Source: Armatimonadota bacterium
GTDB taxonomy: Bacteria > Armatimonadota > Fimbriimonadia > Fimbriimonadales > Fimbriimonadaceae
Reading direction: 5' to 3'
Assembly (NCBI GenBank): GCA_025363835.1
Contig: JANYLD010000277.1
Location: 1-39,245, forward strand
Length of the DNA stretch: 39,245 nucleotides
Positions 1 to 6,617 of the stretch are shown here, piece after piece. How positions within the stretch are numbered: the stretch's first letter is position 1; every line of letters starts with the position of its first letter. The translations under genes and the position numbers were made by a program. The notes under the pieces are model-generated. The model did no database searches and had not been told where the DNA came from. It saw nothing but the letters and a program-made list of their open reading frames with translations.

Positions 1-20
1 TAAAGCACCGCACTCCATAT
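1..20 (-). repeat. REP-like palindrome, truncated by window edge
   Basis: The first 20 bases are the reverse complement of the start of the REP-like units at 584, 691 and 39127 (ATATGGAGTGCGGTGCTTTA on the minus strand). The unit lies 24 nt before the transposase start and in inverted orientation to the unit just after that gene, so the transposase is bracketed by inverted REP copies. The rest of the unit lies outside the window. Confidence 0.75.
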
Positions 21-32
21 AAGCTCGCGCGC

Positions 33-44
33 TAGAATTTATCG
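33..44 (+). promoter_or_regulatory. Leaderless-type -10 of the transposase gene
   Basis: TAGAAT (33-38) is followed by exactly 6 nt and then the ATG at 45. The same spacing recurs at several other genes in this window and no Shine-Dalgarno site is present. A transcript from this box would start at or next to the start codon. This is inferred from sequence only. Confidence 0.5.
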
Positions 45-572
45 ATGGATCATTGGCCGCATGGACCGTTGCACCTTGTCCATTTACCAGGCGCGTACAT
101 GGTGACGGCCTCGACGCTTCATAAACAAAAGCTCTTCAACAGCGCATCCAAGATGGACTATTTGGGGGCTTCGCTTCTCGAGGTCATGGGCAGCTTTGGG
201 TGGAAGATCCAGGCTTGGGCGGCGTTTTCGAATCACTACCATTTCGTTGGAGTCGCACCGGAAGACCCACAAATAGCGAAGGCCTTGGGGCGACTTCATG
301 GACGGACGTCCCGAGAGCTAAACAAGATGGATGGCGTTATCGGGCGGCAGGTTTGGTTTCAATATCGAGATAACGCTTTAACCTACGAAAAGTCGTACTT
401 GGCACGGCTCTCATACGTTCACCGCAACGCGGCGAAGCACGGGATCGTGAACGATCCGACTCTCTATCGCTGGTGCTCCGCTCGGTGGTTCTCTGAGCGT
501 GCCACCTCTGCCCAGTTCAACACCATCATGAACTTGCCGATTGACACCGTGAACGTCGAGGACGACTTCTAA
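45..572 (+). CDS. REP-associated tyrosine transposase (RAYT, IS200-like Y1 family)
   Basis: This 175-residue protein matches the Y1/TnpA_REP transposase pattern. It has the metal-binding HUH motif in NHYHFVG (about residues 63-69) and a C-terminal segment YLARLSYVHRNAAKHG (about 118-133), which resembles the family's conserved Y-IHRNPVKHG block. The preceding ENxxTYEKSY-like stretch includes candidate catalytic tyrosines. RAYTs are single-strand-specific transposases that act on REP palindromes. That fits the context: palindromic units in opposite orientation lie on both sides (1-20 and from 584), with more at 691, 793 and 39127. The gene appears intact. RAYTs usually do not move themselves; they are domesticated, single-copy, vertically inherited genes. 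The initiation site follows a TAGAAT box by 6 nt. Family assignment is firm; activity is not tested by sequence. Confidence 0.9.
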   Translation: MDHWPHGPLHLVHLPGAYMVTASTLHKQKLFNSASKMDYLGASLLEVMGSFGWKIQAWAAFSNHYHFVGVAPEDPQIAKALGRLHGRTSRELNKMDGVIGRQVWFQYRDNALTYEKSYLARLSYVHRNAAKHGIVNDPTLYRWCSARWFSERATSAQFNTIMNLPIDTVNVEDDF

Positions 573-583
573 AAGGGAGCCCA

Positions 584-684
584 ATATGGAGTGCGGCGTC
601 TTTAGCGCCGCTTTAACCGAGGGCTTTAGCCCGACAGGTCTCCACGGATGCGAACAAGAGGCACAGTTTCCAGTTTGGGCAACC
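584..684 (+). repeat. REP/BIME-like unit, copy 1 (101 bp)
   Basis: The unit holds two consecutive stem-loops, GCGGCG...CGCCGC and GGGCTTTAGCCC, followed by a conserved tail running to GTTTGGGCAACC. It matches the copy at 691-791 at about nine in ten positions over 101 bp. It starts 12 nt after the RAYT stop codon, as expected of REP elements mobilised by that enzyme. Confidence 0.85.
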
Positions 685-690
685 CATCCG

Positions 691-791
691 ATATGGAGTG
701 CGGTGTCTTGAGCGCCGCTTTCTCCGAGGGCTTTAGCCCGACGAGTCTCCACGGATGCGGGCAAGAGGCACTGTTTCCAGTTTGGGCAACC
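691..791 (+). repeat. REP/BIME-like unit, copy 2 (101 bp)
   Basis: This is a direct repeat of 584-684, same length, separated from it by 6 nt. It retains both palindromic stems and the tail. Differences include two adjacent changes between the stems (TAACC to TCTCC), so the copies are diverged rather than freshly duplicated. Confidence 0.85.
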
Positions 792-792
792 T

Positions 793-844
793 TGTCGGGC
801 TAAAGCCCTCGGTCAAAGCGGCGCTAAAGACGCCGCACTCCATA
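793..844 (-). repeat. REP-like core, inverted copy 3
   Basis: This is the reverse complement of the first 50 or so bases of copies 1 and 2: both stems are present but the tail is absent. Together with copy 2 it makes an inverted pair (BIME arrangement). It ends 10 nt before the stop codon of the neighbouring leftward gene. Confidence 0.85.
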
Positions 845-854
845 GGGCTCGGCA

Positions 855-1355
855 TCAATCCGCGGAAGCCGGCCCAGCCGCCTTCGCCGCTCGCAAGCCC
901 TGGTCAAAACGTCCAACCGCGTAGTCGGCCGACGTGTACTCCACGATGTCGACCGGGTGGACGCTGTCGAGCAGAGTGACATCGTCCACAAACTTCTGCC
1001 CGCTCCGCTGAACCGACACCCGCGCCCAAGACGGCCGCCCGACCAAGGCCGCGCCTGAGCCGTCCACCGAATAACTCTGAATGGGGCCATGCTCCTTGTC
1101 CATCAGTTGCAGAGAATCCAAAGCCCACTGTCCCAAAAGGTGCTGAGTCTGCAAGTCGGAGTAGCGCTTTTTAGCCGCCAGTCCGTAAATCTGATTCGTT
1201 TTCGCGGCCGCGCTCGCGGCACCGCGTGAGGAGAGCGCCCCAAGCCCTTCGTAGAAGATGACCCACAGCGCGGCCAAAACCACAATGAGCTTTACCCAGC
1301 GCTGCCACGTCATCGCCGCCGGCCCGTTCGCGCCTGCATCCGCTTCTTTCTCCAC
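855..1355 (-). CDS. Small membrane-anchored protein of unknown function
   Basis: The protein has 166 residues: a short N-terminal arm, one hydrophobic segment at about 20-38 (VKLIVVLAALWVIFYEGLG) and a soluble domain of about 125 residues that would lie outside the membrane. I recognise no family motif. The domain holds a WARVSVQRSGQKFVDDVTLLD stretch with the alternating pattern of beta strands. The start is taken as GTG at 1355 because TATGCT sits exactly 6 nt before it, as at other genes here; an ATG at 1313 would remove 14 residues and also keep the membrane segment. It is divergent from the LCP gene at 1542, with repeats between them. Its 3' end nearly touches a REP-like unit. Confidence 0.7.
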   Translation of the reverse strand: MEKEADAGANGPAAMTWQRWVKLIVVLAALWVIFYEGLGALSSRGAASAAAKTNQIYGLAAKKRYSDLQTQHLLGQWALDSLQLMDKEHGPIQSYSVDGSGAALVGRPSWARVSVQRSGQKFVDDVTLLDSVHPVDIVEYTSADYAVGRFDQGLRAAKAAGPASAD

Positions 1356-1380
1356 CGACTAAGCATAGATGATGAGGTGA
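1356..1380 (-). promoter_or_regulatory. Leaderless-type promoter with CATCATC element
   Basis: On the minus strand, TATGCT (1362-1367) stands 6 nt before the GTG at 1355, and CATCATC abuts it upstream. The same CATCATC-plus-hexamer arrangement faces the other way at the divergent LCP gene (CATCATC, 2 nt, TATACT, 6 nt, GTG). This is seen in the sequence; promoter function is inferred. Confidence 0.5.
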
Positions 1381-1394
1381 ATTGAGGGGGAAGC

Positions 1395-1436
1395 GTTGAG
1401 CGTTGAGCCTTGAGCGTTGAGCCTTGAGCCTTGAGC
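1395..1436 (+). repeat. Heptanucleotide tandem repeat, TTGAGCS family (6 units)
   Basis: Six contiguous 7-nt units alternate between GTTGAGC and CTTGAGC, then decay. The array lies in the divergent promoter interval between 1355 and 1542. The longest open frame of the LCP gene reaches back into it, but that extension is repeat-encoded and not credible as protein. Confidence 0.9.
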
Positions 1437-1454
1437 CTTCGGCCTCCGACTTCA

Positions 1455-1528
1455 CATCATCACATCATCATTCCCCCGAAGCCTGAGAGCCGAGAGCCCT
1501 TCCCCATAACTTCATCACTTCATCATCC
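1455..1528 (+). repeat. CATCATC/CATCAC repeat tracts upstream of the LCP gene
   Basis: Two tracts (1455-1470 and 1512-1528) are built from CATCATCA and CTTCATCA units, with about 40 nt of other sequence between. The second ends 2 nt before the TATACT box. The orientation is sense with the downstream gene, as at five other loci in the window. Confidence 0.8.
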
Positions 1529-1529
1529 G

Positions 1530-1541
1530 TATACTACAAGC
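1530..1541 (+). promoter_or_regulatory. Leaderless-type -10 of the LCP gene
   Basis: TATACT (1530-1535) is followed by 6 nt and GTG at 1542. It is a near-consensus -10 hexamer. No Shine-Dalgarno sequence is present before the GTG. Confidence 0.6.
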
Positions 1542-2939
1542 GTGCGGCGGAAACGACTGCTTTGGGGGATCTTGGCGGTCGTCGTCATTGCCATGTGCGC
1601 CGTTGGCGTTTGGGTGCTGCGTGTGGGCAACGCCCTCGCCGGCAAAGGTGGTGGCGGCTTCACCAAGGTCTATAAAGCCTATGAAGACCCCCGCTCGCTC
1701 TTCCCAGGCAAGAACCGGATCACGGTCCTCGTCCTTGGCAAAGACTACAACCGAGACCGAAAGGGAATGCCCTACACTAAGGGCTCCCGCTCCGACACGA
1801 TGATGTTGATTTCGGTGGACTTTGAAACCCCCAAGATCACCGCCGTAAGCATTCCCCGGGATAGCAAAGTTACCGCGGCAGACGGCGTTACCGACAAGTT
1901 TAATTCCATCATCGTTCGAGGCGGCCCACCGCTCGTCGAGGAGACCATCTCGCAGCACTTTGGGGTGTCGCCCGACTACTATGTCGTCCTTAAACCGGAT
2001 GCCATCCGCTCCATCGTCACCGCGCTTGGAGGCATCGATGTCACCGCCCTCGACGACATGAATTACGACGACAGTTGGGGCCAAATGCACGTGCACATTC
2101 CCAAGGGCCCCAATCACCTCGACGGCCCGGGCGCTGAAGGTTTTGTCCGTTTCAGAGAGACCAAGGCGAGCGAGCGAACCCACAAGGGACCGAATTTAGA
2201 GGAAGGAGACTTCAGGCGCACCGCGCGCCAACAGGAGGCCATCCACGCCATGGTCCAGGCCGCCATGAAGCCGGGCAACCTGTCCAGCGCGCCCAGCATC
2301 ATCGAAACCGGCTTCAAGCAGATTGAAACCGATATGACTCAACCTCAAATTCTTGCCCTATCAAGGATATTCCAGCAGGCGGGTGGCGGCAAGATCGAAG
2401 GCGGCTCGCTTCCCGGACAGGATTCGATGGCGGGCGGTGTCTATTACTGGATTCTCGATGAAAACCGATCCAGAGAAATGCTCGCCTGGCTCATCAATGG
2501 AGACCCCCTCGCCGGCAAAGCTCTCCCCAGGGTCGCCGTTTACAACTCCTCCAGAATTGGCGCCGCCGCCAAGTCCATCGCCTCAATGCTCTATGCCGAG
2601 GGCTACGATGCTTTCAACGCCGGCGGCAAGCCCCCCTTCGCCGACACCTCCCAGATCACATTCCGCACCAGCCTCTTTGAGCAGCAAGCCAACGACCTCG
2701 CCGCCCGCCTCGGCCTGCCTCAAGCGACCAAAAACCCAGGCAACCCGCTCGACACCTGGTCCCCCGAGATAAAAATCACCATAGGAACCGACCTCGCCAC
2801 CAAATTCAAACCGATCGACAACACCACCGAAGTGAACACCGCCCCACCAAAGAGGTCGGGCCGAAGAAGCAATAGACGAGCCTCTCACCCCACCCCGTCC
2901 CCTGACGTCAACGTGGAATCCCAACCCTCCACAGGCTAA
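1542..2939 (+). CDS. LytR-CpsA-Psr (LCP) family protein with LytR_C domain
   Basis: LCP proteins transfer lipid-linked glycopolymers onto cell-wall or surface acceptors. From GTG at 1542 the product has 465 residues: basic RRKR, one transmembrane helix (about 5-25), then the LCP catalytic domain (about 55-215) with ITVLVLGKD, SDTMMLISVD, the arginine motif SIPRD, a KFNS turn and the late FVRFR/RRTARQQEAI helix with conserved arginines. A LytR_C domain follows (about 325-415; RVAVYNSSRIGAAAKSIAS), and the tail is Pro/Ser/Arg-rich and low in complexity. An in-frame TTG at 1431 would add 37 residues made of repeat DNA and is rejected. Family membership is strong; the glycopolymer substrate cannot be told from sequence. 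Confidence 0.9.
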   Translation: MRRKRLLWGILAVVVIAMCAVGVWVLRVGNALAGKGGGGFTKVYKAYEDPRSLFPGKNRITVLVLGKDYNRDRKGMPYTKGSRSDTMMLISVDFETPKITAVSIPRDSKVTAADGVTDKFNSIIVRGGPPLVEETISQHFGVSPDYYVVLKPDAIRSIVTALGGIDVTALDDMNYDDSWGQMHVHIPKGPNHLDGPGAEGFVRFRETKASERTHKGPNLEEGDFRRTARQQEAIHAMVQAAMKPGNLSSAPSIIETGFKQIETDMTQPQILALSRIFQQAGGGKIEGGSLPGQDSMAGGVYYWILDENRSREMLAWLINGDPLAGKALPRVAVYNSSRIGAAAKSIASMLYAEGYDAFNAGGKPPFADTSQITFRTSLFEQQANDLAARLGLPQATKNPGNPLDTWSPEIKITIGTDLATKFKPIDNTTEVNTAPPKRSGRRSNRRASHPTPSPDVNVESQPSTG

Positions 2940-2943
2940 AGGA

Positions 2944-2963
2944 GCGCGGAACTGGTTCCGCGA
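2944..2963. repeat. Perfect 8-bp inverted repeat after the LCP gene
   Basis: CGCGGAAC, a 2-nt loop and GTTCCGCG form a hairpin 5 nt after the stop codon. No T-run follows, so a rho-independent terminator is not well supported. A related partial sequence (CGCGGAACCGGTCCGG) occurs before 6618. Confidence 0.5.
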
Positions 2964-2970
2964 TAGCAGG

Positions 2971-3037
2971 GATTCAGGATTCAGGATTCAAAGATTCCGA
3001 AGATCCGTCGATTTACGATTTACGATTTACGATTTAC
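2971..3037 (+). repeat. Two heptanucleotide arrays: GATTCAG (x3) and GATTTAC (x4)
   Basis: Units of GATTCAG/GATTCAA at 2971-2991 are followed, after a short spacer, by four perfect GATTTAC units (3010-3037). They fill the gap between two convergent genes. The second array overlaps the 3' end of the leftward beta-propeller gene and supplies its stop codon. GATTTAC arrays return (in either orientation) at 32975 and 33928. Confidence 0.9.
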
Positions 3038-3998
3038 GGCCCACGAGGACCGGCGACCACGACGGAGCGCCAACCCCCTCGCGAGGTTCCGGGTCAGGCT
3101 CTGTAATCAAACTCCTCGCCGCCGACCCATCCATCCCACAAATCCAAATACTCGGCGTCCCCATCTCCGAAGGAGACCGTTCAAGGACAATGAAGTGCCC
3201 GTCCGGCGAGAATGAAAATTGTCCGTCGTCATAAGACTCGCTGGGGTCGGCCAGGATCAGTTTCGGCGCCAATTTGGGTCGCCTAGGGTCGAACATAAAC
3301 AGCTTGGACCTCGGTCCGCTCACGGCGCTGTTGCCGATGAAGGCAATGTGCCGGTGGTCCGGCATCCATTTCGGATCTAGGGCCGCACACTTTGGCTGCC
3401 GAAATGCACTCGGTGTGACGTTGACCGCCTTTGATTGTCCGTTCGCGGAGATTTGGAAGAGCTGATAGAACCCGGTGTGCGCCGTGGAGGGCGTGATAGA
3501 CGCGAAAAGGATCTTGCGGCCATCCGGAGACCAGCCAGACACGTTTGGTTTCCCCACGAAGCCGCCTATTCGCGTGAATCGCGCGCCCGTCGCTCGAACA
3601 GTGCAAAGGCTCTTACCCTTCGCAAACGCCAACGTCTTGCCATCGGGCGACCAAACCGGCCCGGCATAAGGCACGTTGGCTCCGAGACGTACGACTTCCT
3701 TAAAGTCTCCCCCTTGGGCGTTCGCCGTGCAAACAAATTCGTCGTGATGGCCAAGCAACCTCGTCGCCATAAAAGCCAACTTCCCATCGGCAGACCAGTC
3801 GGGGCTAGAGAAGGCGTACCCCGGAACATCAACCCGCCTCACTGGCTTCCCAGCGGTATTGGCGATCCACAATTGAGCGTGTGACGTATAGGCGATGTAG
3901 TTCGCGCCGAGCACCTGACGTGCTGGAACGGTCATCACTCGTGTTCCAAGCGTAATGAAACCGAGAACGCTGGCGATCAATCTCACCGATTCAAGCAT
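3027..3998 (-). CDS. Exported WD40-like/TolB-type beta-propeller protein
   Basis: The 323-residue protein starts with a hydrophobic signal-like segment (about 3-20, ending TVPARQ). It is then built of repeated blades with the PD40 signature: WSADGKLAFMA, WSPDGKTLAFAKG, WSPDGRKILFAS, FSPDGHFIVLE. TolB-like propellers of this type usually bind other periplasmic proteins or peptides; the partner is unknown. The start at 3998 is chosen because it begins the signal segment and has TACATT 6 nt upstream; a GTG at 4058 would add 20 residues drawn from a palindromic repeat. The last residues and the TAA stop are encoded by a GATTTAC repeat array (antisense), an oddity discussed in the findings. Confidence 0.8.
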   Translation of the reverse strand: MLESVRLIASVLGFITLGTRVMTVPARQVLGANYIAYTSHAQLWIANTAGKPVRRVDVPGYAFSSPDWSADGKLAFMATRLLGHHDEFVCTANAQGGDFKEVVRLGANVPYAGPVWSPDGKTLAFAKGKSLCTVRATGARFTRIGGFVGKPNVSGWSPDGRKILFASITPSTAHTGFYQLFQISANGQSKAVNVTPSAFRQPKCAALDPKWMPDHRHIAFIGNSAVSGPRSKLFMFDPRRPKLAPKLILADPSESYDDGQFSFSPDGHFIVLERSPSEMGTPSIWICGMDGSAARSLITEPDPEPREGVGAPSWSPVLVGRKS

Positions 3999-4010
3999 GA
4001 GTGCAATGTA
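3999..4010 (-). promoter_or_regulatory. Leaderless-type -10 of the beta-propeller gene
   Basis: On the minus strand TACATT (4005-4010) precedes the ATG at 3998 by 6 nt, with no Shine-Dalgarno site between. Confidence 0.5.
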
Positions 4011-4050
4011 CTCAGATGGCACGCACTTATTCCTGTTCCGGCAATGTTGA

Positions 4051-4077
4051 CCATCCACCCCGCGGAGGGGTGGATGG
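4051..4077. repeat. Palindromic repeat (11-bp arms), copy 1
   Basis: CCATCCACCCC, a 5-nt loop and GGGGTGGATGG form a perfect 11-bp hairpin. A nearly identical copy stands at 4128-4154, both in the divergent gap between the beta-propeller gene and the helicase gene. Confidence 0.85.
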
Positions 4078-4127
4078 ATGTGGTTCTCGTTGGCATAGGG
4101 AGGTGGTTCTGCTCCGAAAAACCTGGA

Positions 4128-4154
4128 CCATCCACCCCGTGGAGGGGTGGATGG
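4128..4154. repeat. Palindromic repeat (11-bp arms), copy 2
   Basis: The arms equal those of copy 1 and the loop differs by one base (GTGGA against GCGGA). The helicase reading frame extends into this hairpin if the first ATG (4147) is used, which argues for the downstream start at 4186. Confidence 0.85.
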
Positions 4155-4169
4155 ATTGGCGTCCGGGGA

Positions 4170-4175
4170 TACAAT
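4170..4175 (+). promoter_or_regulatory. Probable -10 box of the helicase gene
   Basis: TACAAT lies 10 nt before the ATG at 4186. The short leader leaves little space for a ribosome-binding site. No convincing -35 hexamer was seen. Confidence 0.4.
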
Positions 4176-4185
4176 AACTAGAGAA

Positions 4186-6246
4186 ATGTCTACGGCCCGG
4201 CAGCTTATCGAAAAGGCGTTCGAGCGCTTAGAAGCGATGCCCGGCTACGTCCGAAGGAACGACCAGCTCCAGCTCGCCCTCCTTCTTTCGGACCTCATCG
4301 ATGGAAAGTCGACCGGCATCTTCGAGGCCCCCACCGGCCTCGGTAAATCGCTCGCTTCGCTCATCCCCGCCATCGCCCACGGCATTGCAGACAAGACGCG
4401 AGTGGTCATCTCCACGTACACCAATGTGCTTGCGGAGCAGTATTACAAGCGTGACCTACCGCTCGCGCTAAGCCTCTTCGAAGCCGTAGACGTAGCGGCG
4501 CTCAAGACCCAGTTCCTCATCGGGCGTCAGCGCTACGCCTGCAAAGCAGCCCTCGAGCAGGCGGACGGAAGCATCAGCGAGAGGTTCCAGGATGTCGCCG
4601 AGCTTGGCATAGAAACAGAGTTCAACCAAGCCTTCGCCAAAGGGAAGGGCTTGCTCAAGATGTGGCAGACGATCTCTGTTCCGCCCGTTTGCCCAGGGCG
4701 CCTCTGTCCGCAGTACAACGACTGTTACTACTATCGCGCCCGCCGCCAAGCCGAGCGCGCAACGCTTGTGATCACCAACCACAGCGTGGTCATCCAAGAC
4801 GCCATCCTCGCTTCCCAATCCGTGGAAGGCAAGGGTTTGCTGGGCCAATTTGATTTCCTCCTCCTCGACGAAGCCCACGATCTCTACGCGGCAGCAACCG
4901 GGGGGCTCGAATTTGAGCTCAGTGAGAAGAAGCTCAGCATGCTCGCAGGAGTGGTCAATAAGCTGGAAGAGACGCTTATCTCCACAGCAGGCCCGGCTGG
5001 GGACAGCCGAGAATGGATGAAGCATTGCGAGGATTTGAGACAGAAGCTCGATCGACTCAAGGTCGACTTGCTTTCCTATTCCATGGAAGTCGGCCGACCC
5101 GGCATCTTGGCGGCTTCGCCGGCGGAAGTGTGGGACCACCCGGCCGTCAAACAGCACCACTCCGGTCAGAACGTAGATTCCTCGCGCTCGATTGCGGATA
5201 CCGCAGGCTCTTCCCTGGAGGAATTCCTGCAAGCCGCCTATCGGCTCCTAGAGCGGTGGAAGGAGGAAGGGGTCGGCTATGAAACGGTCGAGTCAGCCCG
5301 TAACTACCTCACGTACCTGGACAGTTACGCCCTCGGCTGCCGCTCACTTTTCGATCCCAAAGGAGTCGCGGTCAGCTATTTGGGGATGAACGGCACGGCA
5401 AGCCACCTAAAACAGGACGCCATCGACATCTCCGAGCCGATGCAGTCCCTCCTCTGGGACCGGGGCCCATGGGCATGCATGTCAGCCACTCTCGCTCTGG
5501 ACGGCACTTTCGACCACTTCAAACGCCTGGTCGGCGCCACGCCCGCCTTTGAAGAGATTCTGCCGACCCCCTTCGATTTCAGCACCCAAGCCGCCCTCTA
5601 TCTTCCCGCGGCCGGCTCGATTCCCGATCCAACCATCGCTAGAAAACAGGGTTTGGAGGACGAGTACTACCGAGCCGTCGCCCGCGAGCTTTCGCGAATT
5701 ATTATGGCCATGAACGGCCGCACGCTGGCTCTCTTCCACAGCCGGAAGGAGATGGAAGGAGTGATGGGTTATATGAGCGTCCCCTCAGACTTGCCCATTC
5801 TCATCCAAAGCAGATCCGGCGCGGGCGCGGTCGGACAGAAGTTTGTTGAGGACATCAACTCTTCTCTCTTCGCCCTTCGCTCCTTTTGGACGGGATTCGA
5901 CGCCCCCGGCGAGACGCTTTCCTGCGTCGCCGTGGTCCGCGTGCCGTTCGAAGTCCCCATCGACCCCGCTCCGATCGCCCGCATGGCCTGGCTGCACTGC
6001 CAGGGCCAAGACCCGTTCCAAAGCCACACGCTGCCCGCCGCGAAAATGATGATGCGTCAGGGGGTCGGACGCCTCATCCGGAGAGCCGAGGATCGAGGCA
6101 TCATCGCCCTCCTCGACGCCCGCTTGAAAACTAAGCGATACGGAGAAGAAATCCTCGACAACCTCCCTCCGGACATGCGCACGTTCGAAGAAATCGACCT
6201 CGCAGTGGACTGGATCGGGTTAAGCGACCCTGTTCTCATCGCCTAG
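4186..6246 (+). CDS. DinG/XPD-like ATP-dependent DNA helicase (Fe-S)
   Basis: Superfamily 2 helicases of this type unwind DNA 5' to 3' and act in repair and R-loop or replication-conflict processing. The 686-residue product has Walker A APTGLGKS (about 47-54), four cysteines placed as in the XPD/DinG Fe-S domain (RYAC, PPVC, RLC, NDC; about 119-181), the DEAH box LLLDEAHDLY (about 220-229), MSATLALDG in the second motor domain, and motif VI RQGVGRLIRR near the C-terminus. Start ATG 4186 gives an N-terminus close to the family norm; the earlier ATG lies in a palindrome. Whether it is the DinG orthologue or the related YoaA type is not clear, so I leave the symbol blank. Confidence 0.9.
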   Translation: MSTARQLIEKAFERLEAMPGYVRRNDQLQLALLLSDLIDGKSTGIFEAPTGLGKSLASLIPAIAHGIADKTRVVISTYTNVLAEQYYKRDLPLALSLFEAVDVAALKTQFLIGRQRYACKAALEQADGSISERFQDVAELGIETEFNQAFAKGKGLLKMWQTISVPPVCPGRLCPQYNDCYYYRARRQAERATLVITNHSVVIQDAILASQSVEGKGLLGQFDFLLLDEAHDLYAAATGGLEFELSEKKLSMLAGVVNKLEETLISTAGPAGDSREWMKHCEDLRQKLDRLKVDLLSYSMEVGRPGILAASPAEVWDHPAVKQHHSGQNVDSSRSIADTAGSSLEEFLQAAYRLLERWKEEGVGYETVESARNYLTYLDSYALGCRSLFDPKGVAVSYLGMNGTASHLKQDAIDISEPMQSLLWDRGPWACMSATLALDGTFDHFKRLVGATPAFEEILPTPFDFSTQAALYLPAAGSIPDPTIARKQGLEDEYYRAVARELSRIIMAMNGRTLALFHSRKEMEGVMGYMSVPSDLPILIQSRSGAGAVGQKFVEDINSSLFALRSFWTGFDAPGETLSCVAVVRVPFEVPIDPAPIARMAWLHCQGQDPFQSHTLPAAKMMMRQGVGRLIRRAEDRGIIALLDARLKTKRYGEEILDNLPPDMRTFEEIDLAVDWIGLSDPVLIA

Positions 6247-6262
6247 GTTTGGTCGCGACGCC

Positions 6263-6346
6263 GGGATGCGAGATGCGAGATGGGAGATGCGGGATGCGGG
6301 ATTCGAGATGCGAGATGCGGAATTCGTGATTCGTGATTCGTTATGC
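6263..6346 (+). repeat. Heptanucleotide array, GATGCGA family (12 units)
   Basis: There are twelve 7-nt units of GAGATGC and variants (GGGATGC, GGGATTC, GTGATTC). It begins 17 nt after the helicase stop. The same family forms part of a similar composite at 30327. Confidence 0.9.
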
Positions 6347-6365
6347 GCCAGTCTTCGCTAGAGTT

Positions 6366-6440
6366 GAATCCTGAATCCTGAATCCTGAATCCTGAATCCT
6401 GAATCCTGAATCCTGAATCCTGAATCCTGAATCCTGAATC
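6366..6440 (+). repeat. Heptanucleotide array, GAATCCT (10 perfect units plus partial)
   Basis: Ten identical GAATCCT units are followed by GAATC. Perfect identity suggests recent expansion, so copy number may differ between strains. Downstream is a CGAGCARTC segment also present after the shorter GAATCCT array at 30381. The remaining gap to 6617 holds a TATACT hexamer at 6574-6579 and no other clear feature. Confidence 0.95.
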
Positions 6441-6617
6441 GAGCAGTCGGCAATCAAAAATCGAGCAATCCCGACTCCCGAACTCGCACGAACTTGTGAC
6501 AAAGTCGCTAAAGCGGCCGTCTAAAAAATGAAACAAGAATCAGAACCGTTATCAAGCTAAACGCTAGCTGCCCTATACTAGAGATTGGCGGACGCGGAAC
6601 CGGTCCGGTGAACAACC

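Noticed and set aside
45-572. RAYT as an active IS200 element with its own ends
   Set aside because: The palindromes match REP-like units that also occur far away without the gene, so the domesticated REP-RAYT arrangement fits better than a mobile IS200 copy.
1395-1436. Tandem arrays as CRISPR
   Set aside because: Units are 7-8 nt without unique spacers, and no cas gene is present anywhere in the window.
1431-1541. N-terminal extension of the LCP protein from TTG 1431
   Set aside because: The added 37 residues are encoded by TTGAGCC and CATCATC repeat tracts; a GTG with a near-consensus -10 box lies at 1542 directly before the membrane anchor.
6243-6536. Minus-strand frame encoding a repetitive peptide (DSGFRIQ repeats)
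   Set aside because: It is a translation of the GAATCCT and GATGCGA arrays; a 7-nt period gives a 7-residue pattern in any open frame. No start signal or family likeness.
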